From assembly GCA_035627375.1 (NCBI GenBank), contig DASPLX010000054.1:1-64000 (forward strand): DNA of 64,000 nt, given 5' to 3'. Origin of the DNA: DASPLX01 sp035627375. Lineage in GTDB: Bacteria; Pseudomonadota; Gammaproteobacteria; Burkholderiales; Burkholderiaceae_D. The notes beneath the pieces were generated by a model, which did not search any database, had not been told where the DNA came from, and saw only the letters and a program-made list of their open reading frames with translations. Each line of letters begins with the position of its first letter. The stretch's first letter is position 1. Below, in pieces: positions 9,406-18,404 of the stretch. The translations under genes were made by a program, and so were the position numbers.

Positions 9406-10203
9406 CTATTTTTTCGGCGGCGTGCTCGCCTTGCCGGAATCGCTCGTGTTTTTTGCGCCGCTCTTCGCGCGTTTGGCGGCCGCCGCCTTCTCGCTGCGAT
9501 ACACCTTGGCCCAGGAGGGGTGGCCCGCTTCCGACGGCAGCAGCTCGAACGCCGGATCGAGGGTGAAGATGTGCGCGAACTCGGCCCGGCATTGCTTGGC
9601 GGCGTTGGTCAGGCAATATGCGAAGGCCATGTACTTGTGCGCGCGGATTTCGTCGGCTTTGGCCGGCAAGCCGCCCTTGAGCGCGGCTTGCAAGGCATCG
9701 AGCGCCTCCTTATAGAGGCCGCCATCATATTCCCTGATGCCTTCCGCCAGTTTTTGCTGCGCCGGGCTGGCGGACGGCTTGCTTGCCTGCGTCACCGCGC
9801 GTTTTTCCTCGACCGCGCCCTTGAGCGAGCGCCATACCGGTCCCCAGAGCGGGTGGCTGGCTTCGTTCGGCGCGAGGTCGAACGAGGGCGAAGCGGCGAG
9901 TATCGCCTGGAAATGCTCGCGGCACGGGTGCTCGCGGCCGTTGCTGCAATGGATGAAGGCGGCATGCTTGCGCGCCAGAAGCAGATCCGCGGTTCGCAAT
10001 TGCCCGCTGTCGATGGCCAGCGTCAGGTCGGTCAGCGCCTGTCCGAAATTGCTGCTGCGGTAGTTCGCCAGGCCTTGCTGATAGCGCGCTTGGGCTTCCG
10101 CATAGGAAAGCGCCTGCTTGCCGCGCTCGGGCTTCTGTTCCATCTGCGCGCATCCCGCCAGGGCGAACGCCACGGCAAGAACGATAGATCTCATGCTCCG
10201 CAT
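9406..10203 (-). CDS. tssQ: TssQ-family type VI secretion-associated lipoprotein with duplicated domain
   Basis: A 265-residue outer- or inner-membrane lipoprotein: signal sequence 1-17 and lipobox LAGC with Cys18. It resembles the family called TssQ, small lipoproteins found beside type VI secretion genes whose exact role is unknown. Two TPR-like units are visible, residues 41-128 and 151-240. Each ends in a conserved pattern: a Cys pair (Cys86/Cys94; Cys197/Cys205), then SPSFDLAPNEASHPLWGPVW or DPAFELLPSEAGHPSWAKVY. The C-terminus is Lys/Ala/Ser-rich. It follows the cyclase gene by 12 bases, so the two are one transcript. No other tss genes are in the window, so involvement in type VI secretion is by family name only. 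Confidence 0.8.
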   Translation of the reverse strand: MRSMRSIVLAVAFALAGCAQMEQKPERGKQALSYAEAQARYQQGLANYRSSNFGQALTDLTLAIDSGQLRTADLLLARKHAAFIHCSNGREHPCREHFQAILAASPSFDLAPNEASHPLWGPVWRSLKGAVEEKRAVTQASKPSASPAQQKLAEGIREYDGGLYKEALDALQAALKGGLPAKADEIRAHKYMAFAYCLTNAAKQCRAEFAHIFTLDPAFELLPSEAGHPSWAKVYRSEKAAAAKRAKSGAKNTSDSGKASTPPKK

Positions 10204-10215
10204 TCAAGTCTCCGG

Positions 10216-11490
10216 TCAGAACGCATACTGCACGGTCGCTTCGGCATTGCTTTTGACTTCGACAGTGGTCTTGTAGGGCGCGAACTGGCCGTTGCGCACT
10301 TCGATCTGGTGCTTGCCCGGAGCCAGTTTCAGCGATTTCAACGGCGGGCTGACGCCGCGCTTGCTGCCGTCGACATAAATCTCGCCCCACGGCTGGATGG
10401 CGAGTTTGACGGTACCGGGCTTGGCCGCCGGAGCCGATTGCTCCGCCGAAGCCTTGGTTTTTTCGGCCGGTTTTTCGTCGCCGCGTACGCTGTCCGCTAC
10501 GGCCGTCACGATTGGCGCCGAACTCGCCGGCGCCGACGCGGTCGATCCAGCCGACGCAGCCGAAGCCATCGGCGCCGGCTTGGAGGCGGCAACGGCGGTT
10601 GATGACGATGGCGCCGTAGCCTTGCTGGCGTCGATCGCGGAATCCGGTTCCGCCGTCGGCGCCGAGATCTGTGCCGCGATCTTCGGCGCATCGGGTTGTT
10701 TCGACGGTGTGCTGGTCCAGGACCAGACCGCGCCGACAATGGTGAGCGCGCCGAGGCCGGCGGCGATCATTCCGGTGCGCGTAAGGACGGCTCTGCGCAG
10801 CGGCACCGCGACTTCCCGAACCTTGTCCCGGGCCCATCCCGCATGTCGCGGGGCGGGCGACGCCTGGTGCGCGTCGACGCTGCGGGCGCGGGAGCGGTCG
10901 CGCAGTTTTTCGGTGAGATCGTGGGTCTCGACCGCCGGACCGAAACGGTACACCTCATGCTCGCGCACGTGCTTGTCGTGGCGCGTGCCTTCATAGACGA
11001 ACAACTGGGCATAGTCGCGCGAAAAGCGCGAGATGATGTCGTAGTAGGAGTGCGACACCATCACTTGCCCGGGTTCGGCGAAGCTCATGACGCGTTGCGC
11101 ATCGTTGACGCCGTCGCCGATCATGTTGGTATGGCCGTTGATGTCGCGCACGATCTTCAGCGGCCCGAGGTTGATGCCCATGCGTACGAAACCGGGCTCG
11201 CCCATTTCCAGTTTCGCGGTATCGATGGCGTCGCGCAGCGACAACGCCGCGAACAGCGCGTCCTCCGGATCGCCCAGGAAAGCGATGGCGGCGCCATCGC
11301 CGGTATCCACCATGATGCGTTCCGCCACGGCGACGTTTTGCATCGCATCGGTGATGAAGGCGTTGAATACCTCCTTGATCTCGAGCTGTTCCTGCACCGA
11401 TCGCGTCGAATAGCCGACGATATCGATGAACAGCACGCTACCGATGAAGGTGCGGTTCAACTGCTTGAGTTCGGGATTGCGGTCACTCAT
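10216..11490 (-). CDS. Class III adenylate/guanylate cyclase-domain protein with PEGA tail
   Basis: A 424-residue membrane protein. Residues 12-190 are a class III nucleotide cyclase homology domain: FIDIVGYS with metal-binding Asp23, VDTGDGAAIAF with the second Asp near 65, and NMIGDGVNDAQRV. The Lys that selects adenine in canonical cyclases is not evident at the expected position, so substrate or activity is uncertain. A single membrane segment (about 222-242), a long Ala/Ser/Pro-rich stretch and a C-terminal PEGA domain (GEIYVDGSKRGVSPP) follow; PEGA domains usually face the periplasm or envelope. Start at 11490 gives MSDRNPELKQ; longer in-frame starts run into the tRNA gene. Confidence 0.87.
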   Translation of the reverse strand: MSDRNPELKQLNRTFIGSVLFIDIVGYSTRSVQEQLEIKEVFNAFITDAMQNVAVAERIMVDTGDGAAIAFLGDPEDALFAALSLRDAIDTAKLEMGEPGFVRMGINLGPLKIVRDINGHTNMIGDGVNDAQRVMSFAEPGQVMVSHSYYDIISRFSRDYAQLFVYEGTRHDKHVREHEVYRFGPAVETHDLTEKLRDRSRARSVDAHQASPAPRHAGWARDKVREVAVPLRRAVLTRTGMIAAGLGALTIVGAVWSWTSTPSKQPDAPKIAAQISAPTAEPDSAIDASKATAPSSSTAVAASKPAPMASAASAGSTASAPASSAPIVTAVADSVRGDEKPAEKTKASAEQSAPAAKPGTVKLAIQPWGEIYVDGSKRGVSPPLKSLKLAPGKHQIEVRNGQFAPYKTTVEVKSNAEATVQYAF

Positions 11491-11727
11491 GGGAAAGAAG
11501 AGCCGACATCGGGCCGTGGCCTGCAGGAGTCTGTCATTGTACGCTTTTGAGGGCGTTTGTTGATTGCAGGACATATTTCCGCCGCATGCCTGGCGGAGGA
11601 GATGTCTCGAATTCCGCATGAAGCGCAAGTTATGCGCGACTTCGGCGAATGCGAAGCGGCCGCGGCGAATCAAGACAGAGCGCGAAACGACAAAGCGAGG
11701 GGCCGCGTTGGGAGCGCGCCGAAAATG

Positions 11728-11750
11728 AAAAACGCACCTCGAAGGGTGCG
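11728..11750 (-). terminator. Intrinsic terminator of tRNA-Leu
   Basis: On the minus strand CGCACC and GGTGCG pair around a short CTTCGA loop and are followed by TTTTTC. It lies ten bases beyond the tRNA CCA end. Confidence 0.85.
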
Positions 11751-11760
11751 CATTCATGTT

Positions 11761-11847
11761 TGGTGCCGAGAGCCGGAATCGAACCGGCACGGTGTCACCA
11801 CCGCGGGATTTTGAGTCCCGTGCGTCTACCTGTTCCGCCATCTCGGC
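11761..11847 (-). tRNA. tRNA-Leu (anticodon CAA)
   Basis: Reading the minus strand, GCCGAGA pairs with TCTCGGC to form the acceptor stem, followed by an encoded CCA. The anticodon stem CGGGA/TCCCG holds the loop CTCAAAA, giving anticodon CAA. GGTTCGAATCC is a normal T-loop, and the long variable arm (class II) fits leucine tRNA. Total 87 bases with CCA. The gene sits between the cyclase operon and the APC permease and has its own terminator. Confidence 0.96.
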
Positions 11848-11970
11848 GACGCAAACCGCGATTATGCCGGATTTGCAGCCCGAGAGCAACAGGATTCGCG
11901 GGGCGCGCATTGTCACATCGTAATCGAAGGGCGTATCATCGCCTATCCAGCCATTCAGTCCGACCAGTTC

Positions 11971-13938
11971 ATGTCCAAGAAGTATAAGAAGATACGGGAA
12001 GCAGTCCTCGGCAAAGCGCTCGATCCGATGAAAACCGAAACGCGCCATTCGCTGGCGCTGGTGGCGTTCCTGGCATGGGTCGGCCTGGGGGCGGACGGGT
12101 TGTCGTCATCGGCTTACGGCCCGGAAGAAACCTTCCGCGCGCTGGGCGACCACACCCATCTCGGCTTGTACATGGCGGTGGCCACCGCGGTAACGGTCTT
12201 CATCATCGCGCTTGCTTACAACCAGGTCATCGAATTGTTCCCGACCGGCGGCGGCGGCTACCGCGTGGCGACCAAGCTGGTCGGCCCGTATCTCGGCCTG
12301 ATCGCCGGCTGCGCGCTGGTGCTCGACTATGTGCTGACGATTTCCATCTCGATCGCCGCCGGCGTCGATGCGGTGGCGTCGCTGCTGCCGCTGGGCTTCC
12401 ATCCCTACAAACTATGGGCCGAAGCGTTCATGATCGGCGTTCTGATCGTGCTCAACCTGCGCGGCATGAAGGAAGCGATCAAGGTATTGCTGCCGATCTT
12501 CCTGGGTTTCGTCACCACGCATTTCGTGCTGATCGTCTATGGCATCTTCGCGCATGCGTCGAACCTGCCGGAGCTCGTTCCCGACACGCTGGCAGAGACG
12601 ACGACGCTGGCCGACCAGATCGGCTGGATCGGCGTCGCCGGCATGCTGCTCCTGGCTTATTCCCATGGCGGCGGCACTTATACCGGCCTGGAAGCGGTGT
12701 CGAACAACGTCAATATCCTGGCCGAACCGCGCGTACACACCGGCAAGATGACGATGTTGTACATGGCGCTGTCGCTGGCGTTCACCGCCAGCGGCATCAT
12801 CCTGTTGTATCTGCTGTGGGACGCCAAGCCGGTCGAAGGGCAAACGCTGAATGCGACGACCTTCGAAGCGATCATCAACAGTTTCGGGATCGGCAGCACT
12901 TTCATCAACAAGACGATCTTGACGGTGGTGCTCGCCTTCGAAGCCGGACTGCTGTTCGTCGCCGCCAACACCGGCTTTCTCGGCGGCCCGTCGGTGTTGT
13001 CCAACATGGCCGCCGATTCCTGGGTGCCGCACAAGTTCCGCTATCTGTCGACGCGCCTGGTCACGCAGAACGGCATTCTCGTGATGGGCATCGCCGCGCT
13101 GGCGATCCTGTTCTGGACGCGCGGCAACGTCACCTTGCTGGTGGTGCTGTATTCGATCTCGGTGTTCCTGACTTTCGCGATTTCCCTGTTCGGCCTGTGC
13201 CTGTATTGGTGGCGCAATCGCAAAGGGCAGGCGCCCTGGAAACGGCGTTTCGCGCTGTCGCTGTTCGGCTTCCTGATCTGCGCCGGCATTCTGTTCGTGC
13301 TGCTCATCGAGCGCTTCGCGCAAGGCGGGTGGGCCGCGGCCCTGATCATCGCTTCCATCGCCGGCATCTGCATCTTTATCCGCAATCATTATCGCGAAAC
13401 GAAGAGCGCGATTCATGAGGTCGACCAGGTCTTCGCCAATCAGCCGTTCGGCCCCCAGGTCGGCCCGATCGAACCGAATCCGGACGATCAGACGGCCGTC
13501 TTCATCGTCGGCTCTTCGCGCGGCGGCGGCTTGCATGCCTTGCTGTGGGTGCAACGGATGTTCCCGGGGCACTTCAAGAATTTCATCTTCGTGAACGCGC
13601 GCACCGTCGACTCGCACGCCTACGGCGGCGAAGGCGCGGTCGAGCAGATGCGCGCCGAAGCGAACGCGACGCTCAAGTTCTTCGTCGACTTTTGCCATAG
13701 CCACGGCATGGCGTCGTCCGCCTATCTCGGCTTCGGCACCGATGCCGTGGAGGAGGTCACCAAGCTGTGCCAGGATATTTCGGCCGAATATCCGAACGCG
13801 ATCTTCTTCACCAGCAAGCTGATTTTCGAACAGGACAACTGGTTCACGCGGCTATTGCATAACCAGGCCGCCCTTGCCATTCAGCGGCGCCTGCATTTCG
13901 ACGGCTTGCAGATGGTCATCCTGCCGATGAAAGTGTAA
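11971..13938 (+). CDS. APC-superfamily amino acid permease with long C-terminal extension
   Basis: A 655-residue inner-membrane transporter. About twelve hydrophobic segments fill residues 28-470. Family hallmarks include GADGLSSSAYGPEETFRALG near residue 40, FPTGGGGYRVATKLVGP in TM3, and HGGGTYTGLEAVSNNVNIL near 230. The last 170 residues are soluble and include FIVGSSRGGGLHALLWVQRM, resembling a universal-stress-like nucleotide-binding fold seen in this long permease class. The substrate is not deducible. Start at 11971 (MSKKYKKIREAVLG) is the first ATG. A strong terminator follows. Confidence 0.88.
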   Translation: MSKKYKKIREAVLGKALDPMKTETRHSLALVAFLAWVGLGADGLSSSAYGPEETFRALGDHTHLGLYMAVATAVTVFIIALAYNQVIELFPTGGGGYRVATKLVGPYLGLIAGCALVLDYVLTISISIAAGVDAVASLLPLGFHPYKLWAEAFMIGVLIVLNLRGMKEAIKVLLPIFLGFVTTHFVLIVYGIFAHASNLPELVPDTLAETTTLADQIGWIGVAGMLLLAYSHGGGTYTGLEAVSNNVNILAEPRVHTGKMTMLYMALSLAFTASGIILLYLLWDAKPVEGQTLNATTFEAIINSFGIGSTFINKTILTVVLAFEAGLLFVAANTGFLGGPSVLSNMAADSWVPHKFRYLSTRLVTQNGILVMGIAALAILFWTRGNVTLLVVLYSISVFLTFAISLFGLCLYWWRNRKGQAPWKRRFALSLFGFLICAGILFVLLIERFAQGGWAAALIIASIAGICIFIRNHYRETKSAIHEVDQVFANQPFGPQVGPIEPNPDDQTAVFIVGSSRGGGLHALLWVQRMFPGHFKNFIFVNARTVDSHAYGGEGAVEQMRAEANATLKFFVDFCHSHGMASSAYLGFGTDAVEEVTKLCQDISAEYPNAIFFTSKLIFEQDNWFTRLLHNQAALAIQRRLHFDGLQMVILPMKV

Positions 13939-13956
13939 GTTCGTTGCCGATCCGAT

Positions 13957-13989
13957 ACGGCGGCATGCGCTCCGGCATGCCGCCGTTTT
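13957..13989 (+). terminator. Intrinsic terminator after the APC permease
   Basis: A perfect 12-base stem ACGGCGGCATGC / GCATGCCGCCGT with a six-base loop is followed by TTT, then GCTTTT. Confidence 0.9.
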
Positions 13990-14116
13990 GCTTTTGAAAG
14001 CAGCATTTCACCCCTCCATTTCCGCAATTCGTCGCATTGGTGCGCGTGCCGGAGCAGGTCTTTGTTAGGATGGCGTTTGCACGATCGGTGCGCTCGACAG
14101 ACAAGGAAAACCACAA

Positions 14117-15886
14117 ATGGAGACCAACCTCGATCATCCTGCGGCCCGGCCGCTGGCTCCCGTTTCAAGCTCCGAACGCATACAGGCGCTGGATGTCGTG
14201 CGCGGATTCGCGCTGATCGGCATCCTGATGATGAACGTGGAGTTTTTCAATCGACCCATCGCCGAGCTGGGCACGGGCATACAACCCGGCTTGACCGGCG
14301 CCGACTGGTGGGTCAGTTGGTTCGTCCAGTATTTCGTCACCGGCAAGTTCTGGACCACGTTCTCGCTCCTGTTCGGCATGGGCTTCGCGGTCATGCTGAC
14401 CCGCGCCGAAGCGGCGCAGCGCGATTTTCTCGTTCCCTACTTGCGGCGCATCGCGGCCCTCGCGTTATTCGGCACCTTGCACTACATTTTCCTGTGGTCG
14501 GGCGACATCCTGTTCGCCTATGCGGTGGGAGCGACCTGGCTGCTGATCCTCTTGTACGGCAAGCCGAAATATATCGCGGCCGCCATCGGCGCCCTGTTCG
14601 CGTTGGGCTTCGTGCCCGGCTGCAAATGGGCGTTCGGAATCGCTGGCAGCCTGGCCTTCTGCTCCGTGCTGGCCTTGTGGCTGCGCAACGAAAAGGAAGT
14701 GCGGGTCTTCGGCAGGGTGTTGCCGTTGGTTGCCGTGCTCGGCATCGTTATCGGCGCGATCGCGCTGATTGCCGGCGGCGTGATGTGGATCTTGCCCAAG
14801 ATGCCGCCGCCGGCGCGTTTCGGCCTGCCGATTTTCGGCTTCGCGGTACTGACGGTCGGCATCCTGAGCGCTAAATATCACGAGCCGCGCAAAGACCGCG
14901 CCTGGCGACTCGGCGTGGGCAACTATGTGTTCGGCATGTTCATGATGACCACGATCGGCGCCACGCAATATTTCTTCCCCGAGCCGCAACCGGCCACGCC
15001 GCCGGCGACGGTGGCGAGCGCGTCCGCGGCCGCGGCCGGCGCGAACGTCGCACCGCCTGCTCCGGCGACGAAGCAGGCTTTGGCCGGCGCCGCCTCCCAG
15101 CCGGCTGCGAAGAAACAACCGACCGATGCGGAAAAAGCGGCCGAACGTGCCGCCGAACGCGCCAAGCGGCAAAAGGAGCGTGCCGAGAAAATCGCGACCG
15201 AGAAGCGCGTCATGGCCACCGGCACTTATCTGGATGCGGTTACCCTGCGCGCCAAGAACTTCCTCGATCACGCGGCGGGTGAATTCGGCTTCGCCACCAT
15301 CATCGTCGGCATGTTCCTGCTCGGCTTCTGGTTCGTCCGTTCCGGCATCATGGAGAACACGGCCGCTCATTTACCGCTGTTCCGCAAGCTAGCGTTGTTC
15401 GGTCTTCCGGTGGGGATCGGCCTGGGTCTGCTCGGCAGCACGATCACGACCTACCATGTGCCCGGCTCGCAAACCGACGGTTGGCAGATGACGCAAGGCT
15501 TGCTGATGCTCGGCAACCTGCCGGCATGCCTCGGCTATGTCAGCCTGGTGGTGCTGATGATGCATAGCAAGACGGTATTCGCGAAGATCAACCTGCTGGC
15601 CCCATTCGGCCGCATGGCGCTGACCAATTACCTGACCCAATCATTGATCGCCGCGACGTTCTTCTACGGCTACGGATTCGGCAACTGGGGCATCTCGCGC
15701 GTATCGCAGATGGGCTATGTGGTTGTCATCGCGCTCGCTCAGATCGCGTTCAGCCACTTCTGGCTGTCCCGCTTCCGCTACGGTCCGTTGGAATGGCTGT
15801 GGCGCGCCGTCACCTACTGGAAGATTCCGCCGCTGCGCATCGCGCGGCCGGGCATCGCCTCCGCGGTTCCTCATCACGCAAGCTAA
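14117..15886 (+). CDS. DUF418-domain membrane protein
   Basis: A 589-residue polytopic membrane protein. The N-terminus SERIQALDVVRGFALIGILM is the typical opening of DUF418/acyltransferase-like proteins, and residues 395-560 carry the DUF418 region (GRMALTNYLTQSLIA, SHFWLSRFRYGPLEWLWR). A long hydrophilic Ala/Pro/Lys/Glu-rich insertion interrupts it at about residues 290-370, longer than usual in the family and probably a charged helix (AEKAAERAAERAKRQKERAE). Function is unknown; YeiB relatives are proposed transporters. Start at 14117 is the first ATG; AGACAAGGAAAA lies upstream. Confidence 0.87.
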   Translation: METNLDHPAARPLAPVSSSERIQALDVVRGFALIGILMMNVEFFNRPIAELGTGIQPGLTGADWWVSWFVQYFVTGKFWTTFSLLFGMGFAVMLTRAEAAQRDFLVPYLRRIAALALFGTLHYIFLWSGDILFAYAVGATWLLILLYGKPKYIAAAIGALFALGFVPGCKWAFGIAGSLAFCSVLALWLRNEKEVRVFGRVLPLVAVLGIVIGAIALIAGGVMWILPKMPPPARFGLPIFGFAVLTVGILSAKYHEPRKDRAWRLGVGNYVFGMFMMTTIGATQYFFPEPQPATPPATVASASAAAAGANVAPPAPATKQALAGAASQPAAKKQPTDAEKAAERAAERAKRQKERAEKIATEKRVMATGTYLDAVTLRAKNFLDHAAGEFGFATIIVGMFLLGFWFVRSGIMENTAAHLPLFRKLALFGLPVGIGLGLLGSTITTYHVPGSQTDGWQMTQGLLMLGNLPACLGYVSLVVLMMHSKTVFAKINLLAPFGRMALTNYLTQSLIAATFFYGYGFGNWGISRVSQMGYVVVIALAQIAFSHFWLSRFRYGPLEWLWRAVTYWKIPPLRIARPGIASAVPHHAS

Positions 15887-15892
15887 GCCTTA

Positions 15893-15920
15893 TACTCGGG
15901 CGGGCAATCCCGCCCGAGTA
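15893..15920. terminator. Perfect 12-bp hairpin between the DUF418 gene and the acylase gene
   Basis: TACTCGGGCGGG pairs with CCCGCCCGAGTA around CAAT. There is no T-run, so it may be an attenuating or RNA-stabilising hairpin instead of a full terminator. It lies seven bases after one stop and 14 bases before the next start. Confidence 0.55.
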
Positions 15921-15934
15921 ACGATATTCACCCG

Positions 15935-18355
15935 ATGCATAGACCGCTAACGATGGCCGGCGCGTTGCTGCTGGCCGGCTTGACTTGCTCTCCTCTCGTG
16001 CCCGCCCATGGCGCGGATGCCGCCAAAGTCCAGACCTTCAAGATCGCCGGATTGAAACAAGCGGCGCGGATTCTCGTCGACCGCTGGGGCGTTCCTCACA
16101 TCTATGCCGAGAACCAGGACGACCTGTTCTTCGTTCAAGGATTCAACGCCGCGCGCGACCGCCTGTTCCAGATCGATCTCTGGCGCCGGCGCGGGCTCGG
16201 CCAACTGGCTTCCGTATTCGGCCCGGCCTATGTCGAGCAAGACCGGGCGGCGCGCCTGTTCCTCTATCGCGGCGATATGCAGGCGGAATGGCGTGCCTAC
16301 GGGACGGAGGCGCAAGCCATCAGCGCGCGCTTCGTGGCAGGCATCAATGCCTATGTCGATTACGCCATGCACAAGCCCGAGCTCCTGCCGTTCGAGTTCC
16401 GCCTGCTCGGCTACCTGCCGGCCAAGTGGCGGCCCGAGGACGTGGTGCGCATTCGCAGCCATGGCCTCACGCGCAACCTGACGCATGAAGTGGCGCGCGC
16501 CAACGTGGTATGCAAGGCGGGCTTGCCCGCCGACCGGATTCGCGCCGGGCTGACGCCGGACTGGACGACGAAGGTGCCCGACGGCCTCGATCCTTGCCTG
16601 CCGGACGATCTGCTCCAGGTATTCGCGCTCGCCACGCAAAGCGTTCTTTTCAGCAGGGAGTCGTTGGCCGCGACGCATCCCGGAAGCGGCGCGCTTGCCG
16701 CGGCGCCCAAGGAAGGCGATGCGGAAGAGCGCGCCGAAGGCAGCAACAACTGGGTCGTGGCGCCGTCCCGTTCCGCGACCGGCCGCGCGATCCTGGCCAA
16801 CGATCCGCATCGCGCCTACTCGACGCCGTCGTTGCGCTATATCGCGCACCTGAGCGCGCCGGGCCTGGACGTGATCGGCGCCGGCGAACCCGCCTTGCCC
16901 GGGATATCGATCGGCCACAACGGCCGCATCGCATTCGGCCTGACGATCTTCAGCATCGATCAGGAAGACTTGTACGTCTACGAGACGCATCCGTCGGACC
17001 CGATGCGCTACAAGTACCGGGACGGCTGGGAAAGATTCAAGGTCGTCCGGGAATCCGTCGCGGTCCGCGGAGCAAGGCCGGCGACGGTCGAACTGCTGTT
17101 TTCGCGGCATGGGCCGGTGATCTACCGCGAACCGGACAAGCGGCGCGCGTTCGCGGTGCGCACCGGCTGGATAGCGCCTGGCATGGCGCCGTACTTCGGC
17201 AGCATCGACTACATGAAAGCGAAAGATTTCGCGCAGTTCCGGGAGGCGATGAGCCGCTGGGGCGCGCCGACCGAGAACCAGGTCTACGCGGATACCGAAG
17301 GCAACATTGGCTGGGTGGTCGGAGGATTGGCGCCGCGCCGCCCGAACTGGGACGGCTTGCTTCCGGTGCCGGGCGACGGACGTTACGAATGGAGCGGTTT
17401 TCTGCCGGGCGGCAAGCTGCCGTCGTTGTACAACCCGCCGCAGGGATGGTTCGCCACTGCGAACGAATTGATCCGGCCGGAAAGTTATCCCTACAAGGAA
17501 TACAAGCTCGGTTTCGAATGGCCGCACAATGCGCGCGCCGTGCGCATCGGGGAAGTGCTGGCGGCGAACCCGAAAGTCTCGATCGAAGACATGTTGCGGC
17601 TCCAGAACGATGTCGTGTCGGTGCCCGCGCGCCGCCTGCTGGCGCTGCTCAAGCTCCTTGGATCGGCCGATCCGAAGACGCAAGCGGCCCTGCGCCTGCT
17701 GGGAGCGTGGGATGCCGCGGACCGCGCGGATTCCGCGCCGGCAGCCTTGTTCGAAGTGTGGTGGTCGCGCCACTTGGGCGACGCGTTCAAGACGGCCTTG
17801 CTCGGCGCCGATGCGGCCGCGACGATGACGCATCCGGATGCGACCGTCATGCTCGATACGCTGGAAAGGCCGGCCGGCCGTTTCGGCGCCGATGCCGAGA
17901 ACAAGCGCAACCAGTTGCTGCTCGCCAGCCTGGCAAGAGCGTGGGCCGATATGGAGCGGCTGCAAGGCACGGATCCCAAGCAGTGGCAATGGGGCAGGCT
18001 GCAATTCAGCTATTTCATGCATCCGTTGTCGTCGCTGGTGGACTCCGACACCCGCACCAGACTCAACATCGGACCGTTTCCGCGCCAGGGCAGCGCGTAC
18101 ACCGTGAATCAATCGAGTTATCGCGCCACCGATTTCCTGCATTACAACGGGCCGTCCTTCCGCGTCGTGATCGACGTCGGCGGCTGGGACAATTCGCGCG
18201 CGATCAATACGCCGGGCCAATCGGGCGATCCCGCCAGCCCGCATTACCGCGACCTGGCGGCGGATTGGGCCGCGGGACGGTATTTTCCCCTGCTGTATTC
18301 GCGCAAGGCGGTGGAGGAGGCCGCGTCGCAGCGCATCGAGTTGCTGCCGCGCTGA
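15935..18355 (+). CDS. Penicillin acylase family protein (Ntn hydrolase)
   Basis: An 806-residue exported precursor. A signal peptide (MAGALLLAGLTCSPLVPAHG after the first methionines) directs it to the periplasm. The alpha-subunit region has DRWGVPHIYAENQDDLFFVQ and NAARDRLFQIDLWRRRGLG. A spacer leads to EGSNNWVVAPSRSATG, whose Ser becomes the N-terminal nucleophile of the beta chain after self-cleavage. NDPHRAYSTPSLRY and the late HPLSSLVD segment also fit. Related enzymes cleave beta-lactam side chains or acyl-homoserine lactones; the substrate here cannot be told. Two in-frame starts (15935, 15953) are possible; neither has a strong ribosome-binding site. Confidence 0.92.
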   Translation: MHRPLTMAGALLLAGLTCSPLVPAHGADAAKVQTFKIAGLKQAARILVDRWGVPHIYAENQDDLFFVQGFNAARDRLFQIDLWRRRGLGQLASVFGPAYVEQDRAARLFLYRGDMQAEWRAYGTEAQAISARFVAGINAYVDYAMHKPELLPFEFRLLGYLPAKWRPEDVVRIRSHGLTRNLTHEVARANVVCKAGLPADRIRAGLTPDWTTKVPDGLDPCLPDDLLQVFALATQSVLFSRESLAATHPGSGALAAAPKEGDAEERAEGSNNWVVAPSRSATGRAILANDPHRAYSTPSLRYIAHLSAPGLDVIGAGEPALPGISIGHNGRIAFGLTIFSIDQEDLYVYETHPSDPMRYKYRDGWERFKVVRESVAVRGARPATVELLFSRHGPVIYREPDKRRAFAVRTGWIAPGMAPYFGSIDYMKAKDFAQFREAMSRWGAPTENQVYADTEGNIGWVVGGLAPRRPNWDGLLPVPGDGRYEWSGFLPGGKLPSLYNPPQGWFATANELIRPESYPYKEYKLGFEWPHNARAVRIGEVLAANPKVSIEDMLRLQNDVVSVPARRLLALLKLLGSADPKTQAALRLLGAWDAADRADSAPAALFEVWWSRHLGDAFKTALLGADAAATMTHPDATVMLDTLERPAGRFGADAENKRNQLLLASLARAWADMERLQGTDPKQWQWGRLQFSYFMHPLSSLVDSDTRTRLNIGPFPRQGSAYTVNQSSYRATDFLHYNGPSFRVVIDVGGWDNSRAINTPGQSGDPASPHYRDLAADWAAGRYFPLLYSRKAVEEAASQRIELLPR

Positions 18356-18404
18356 TTTCCAATCGGTTCGATCTGCCCGTACACTTCCTCCAGGAGGAAT
18401 CGTC

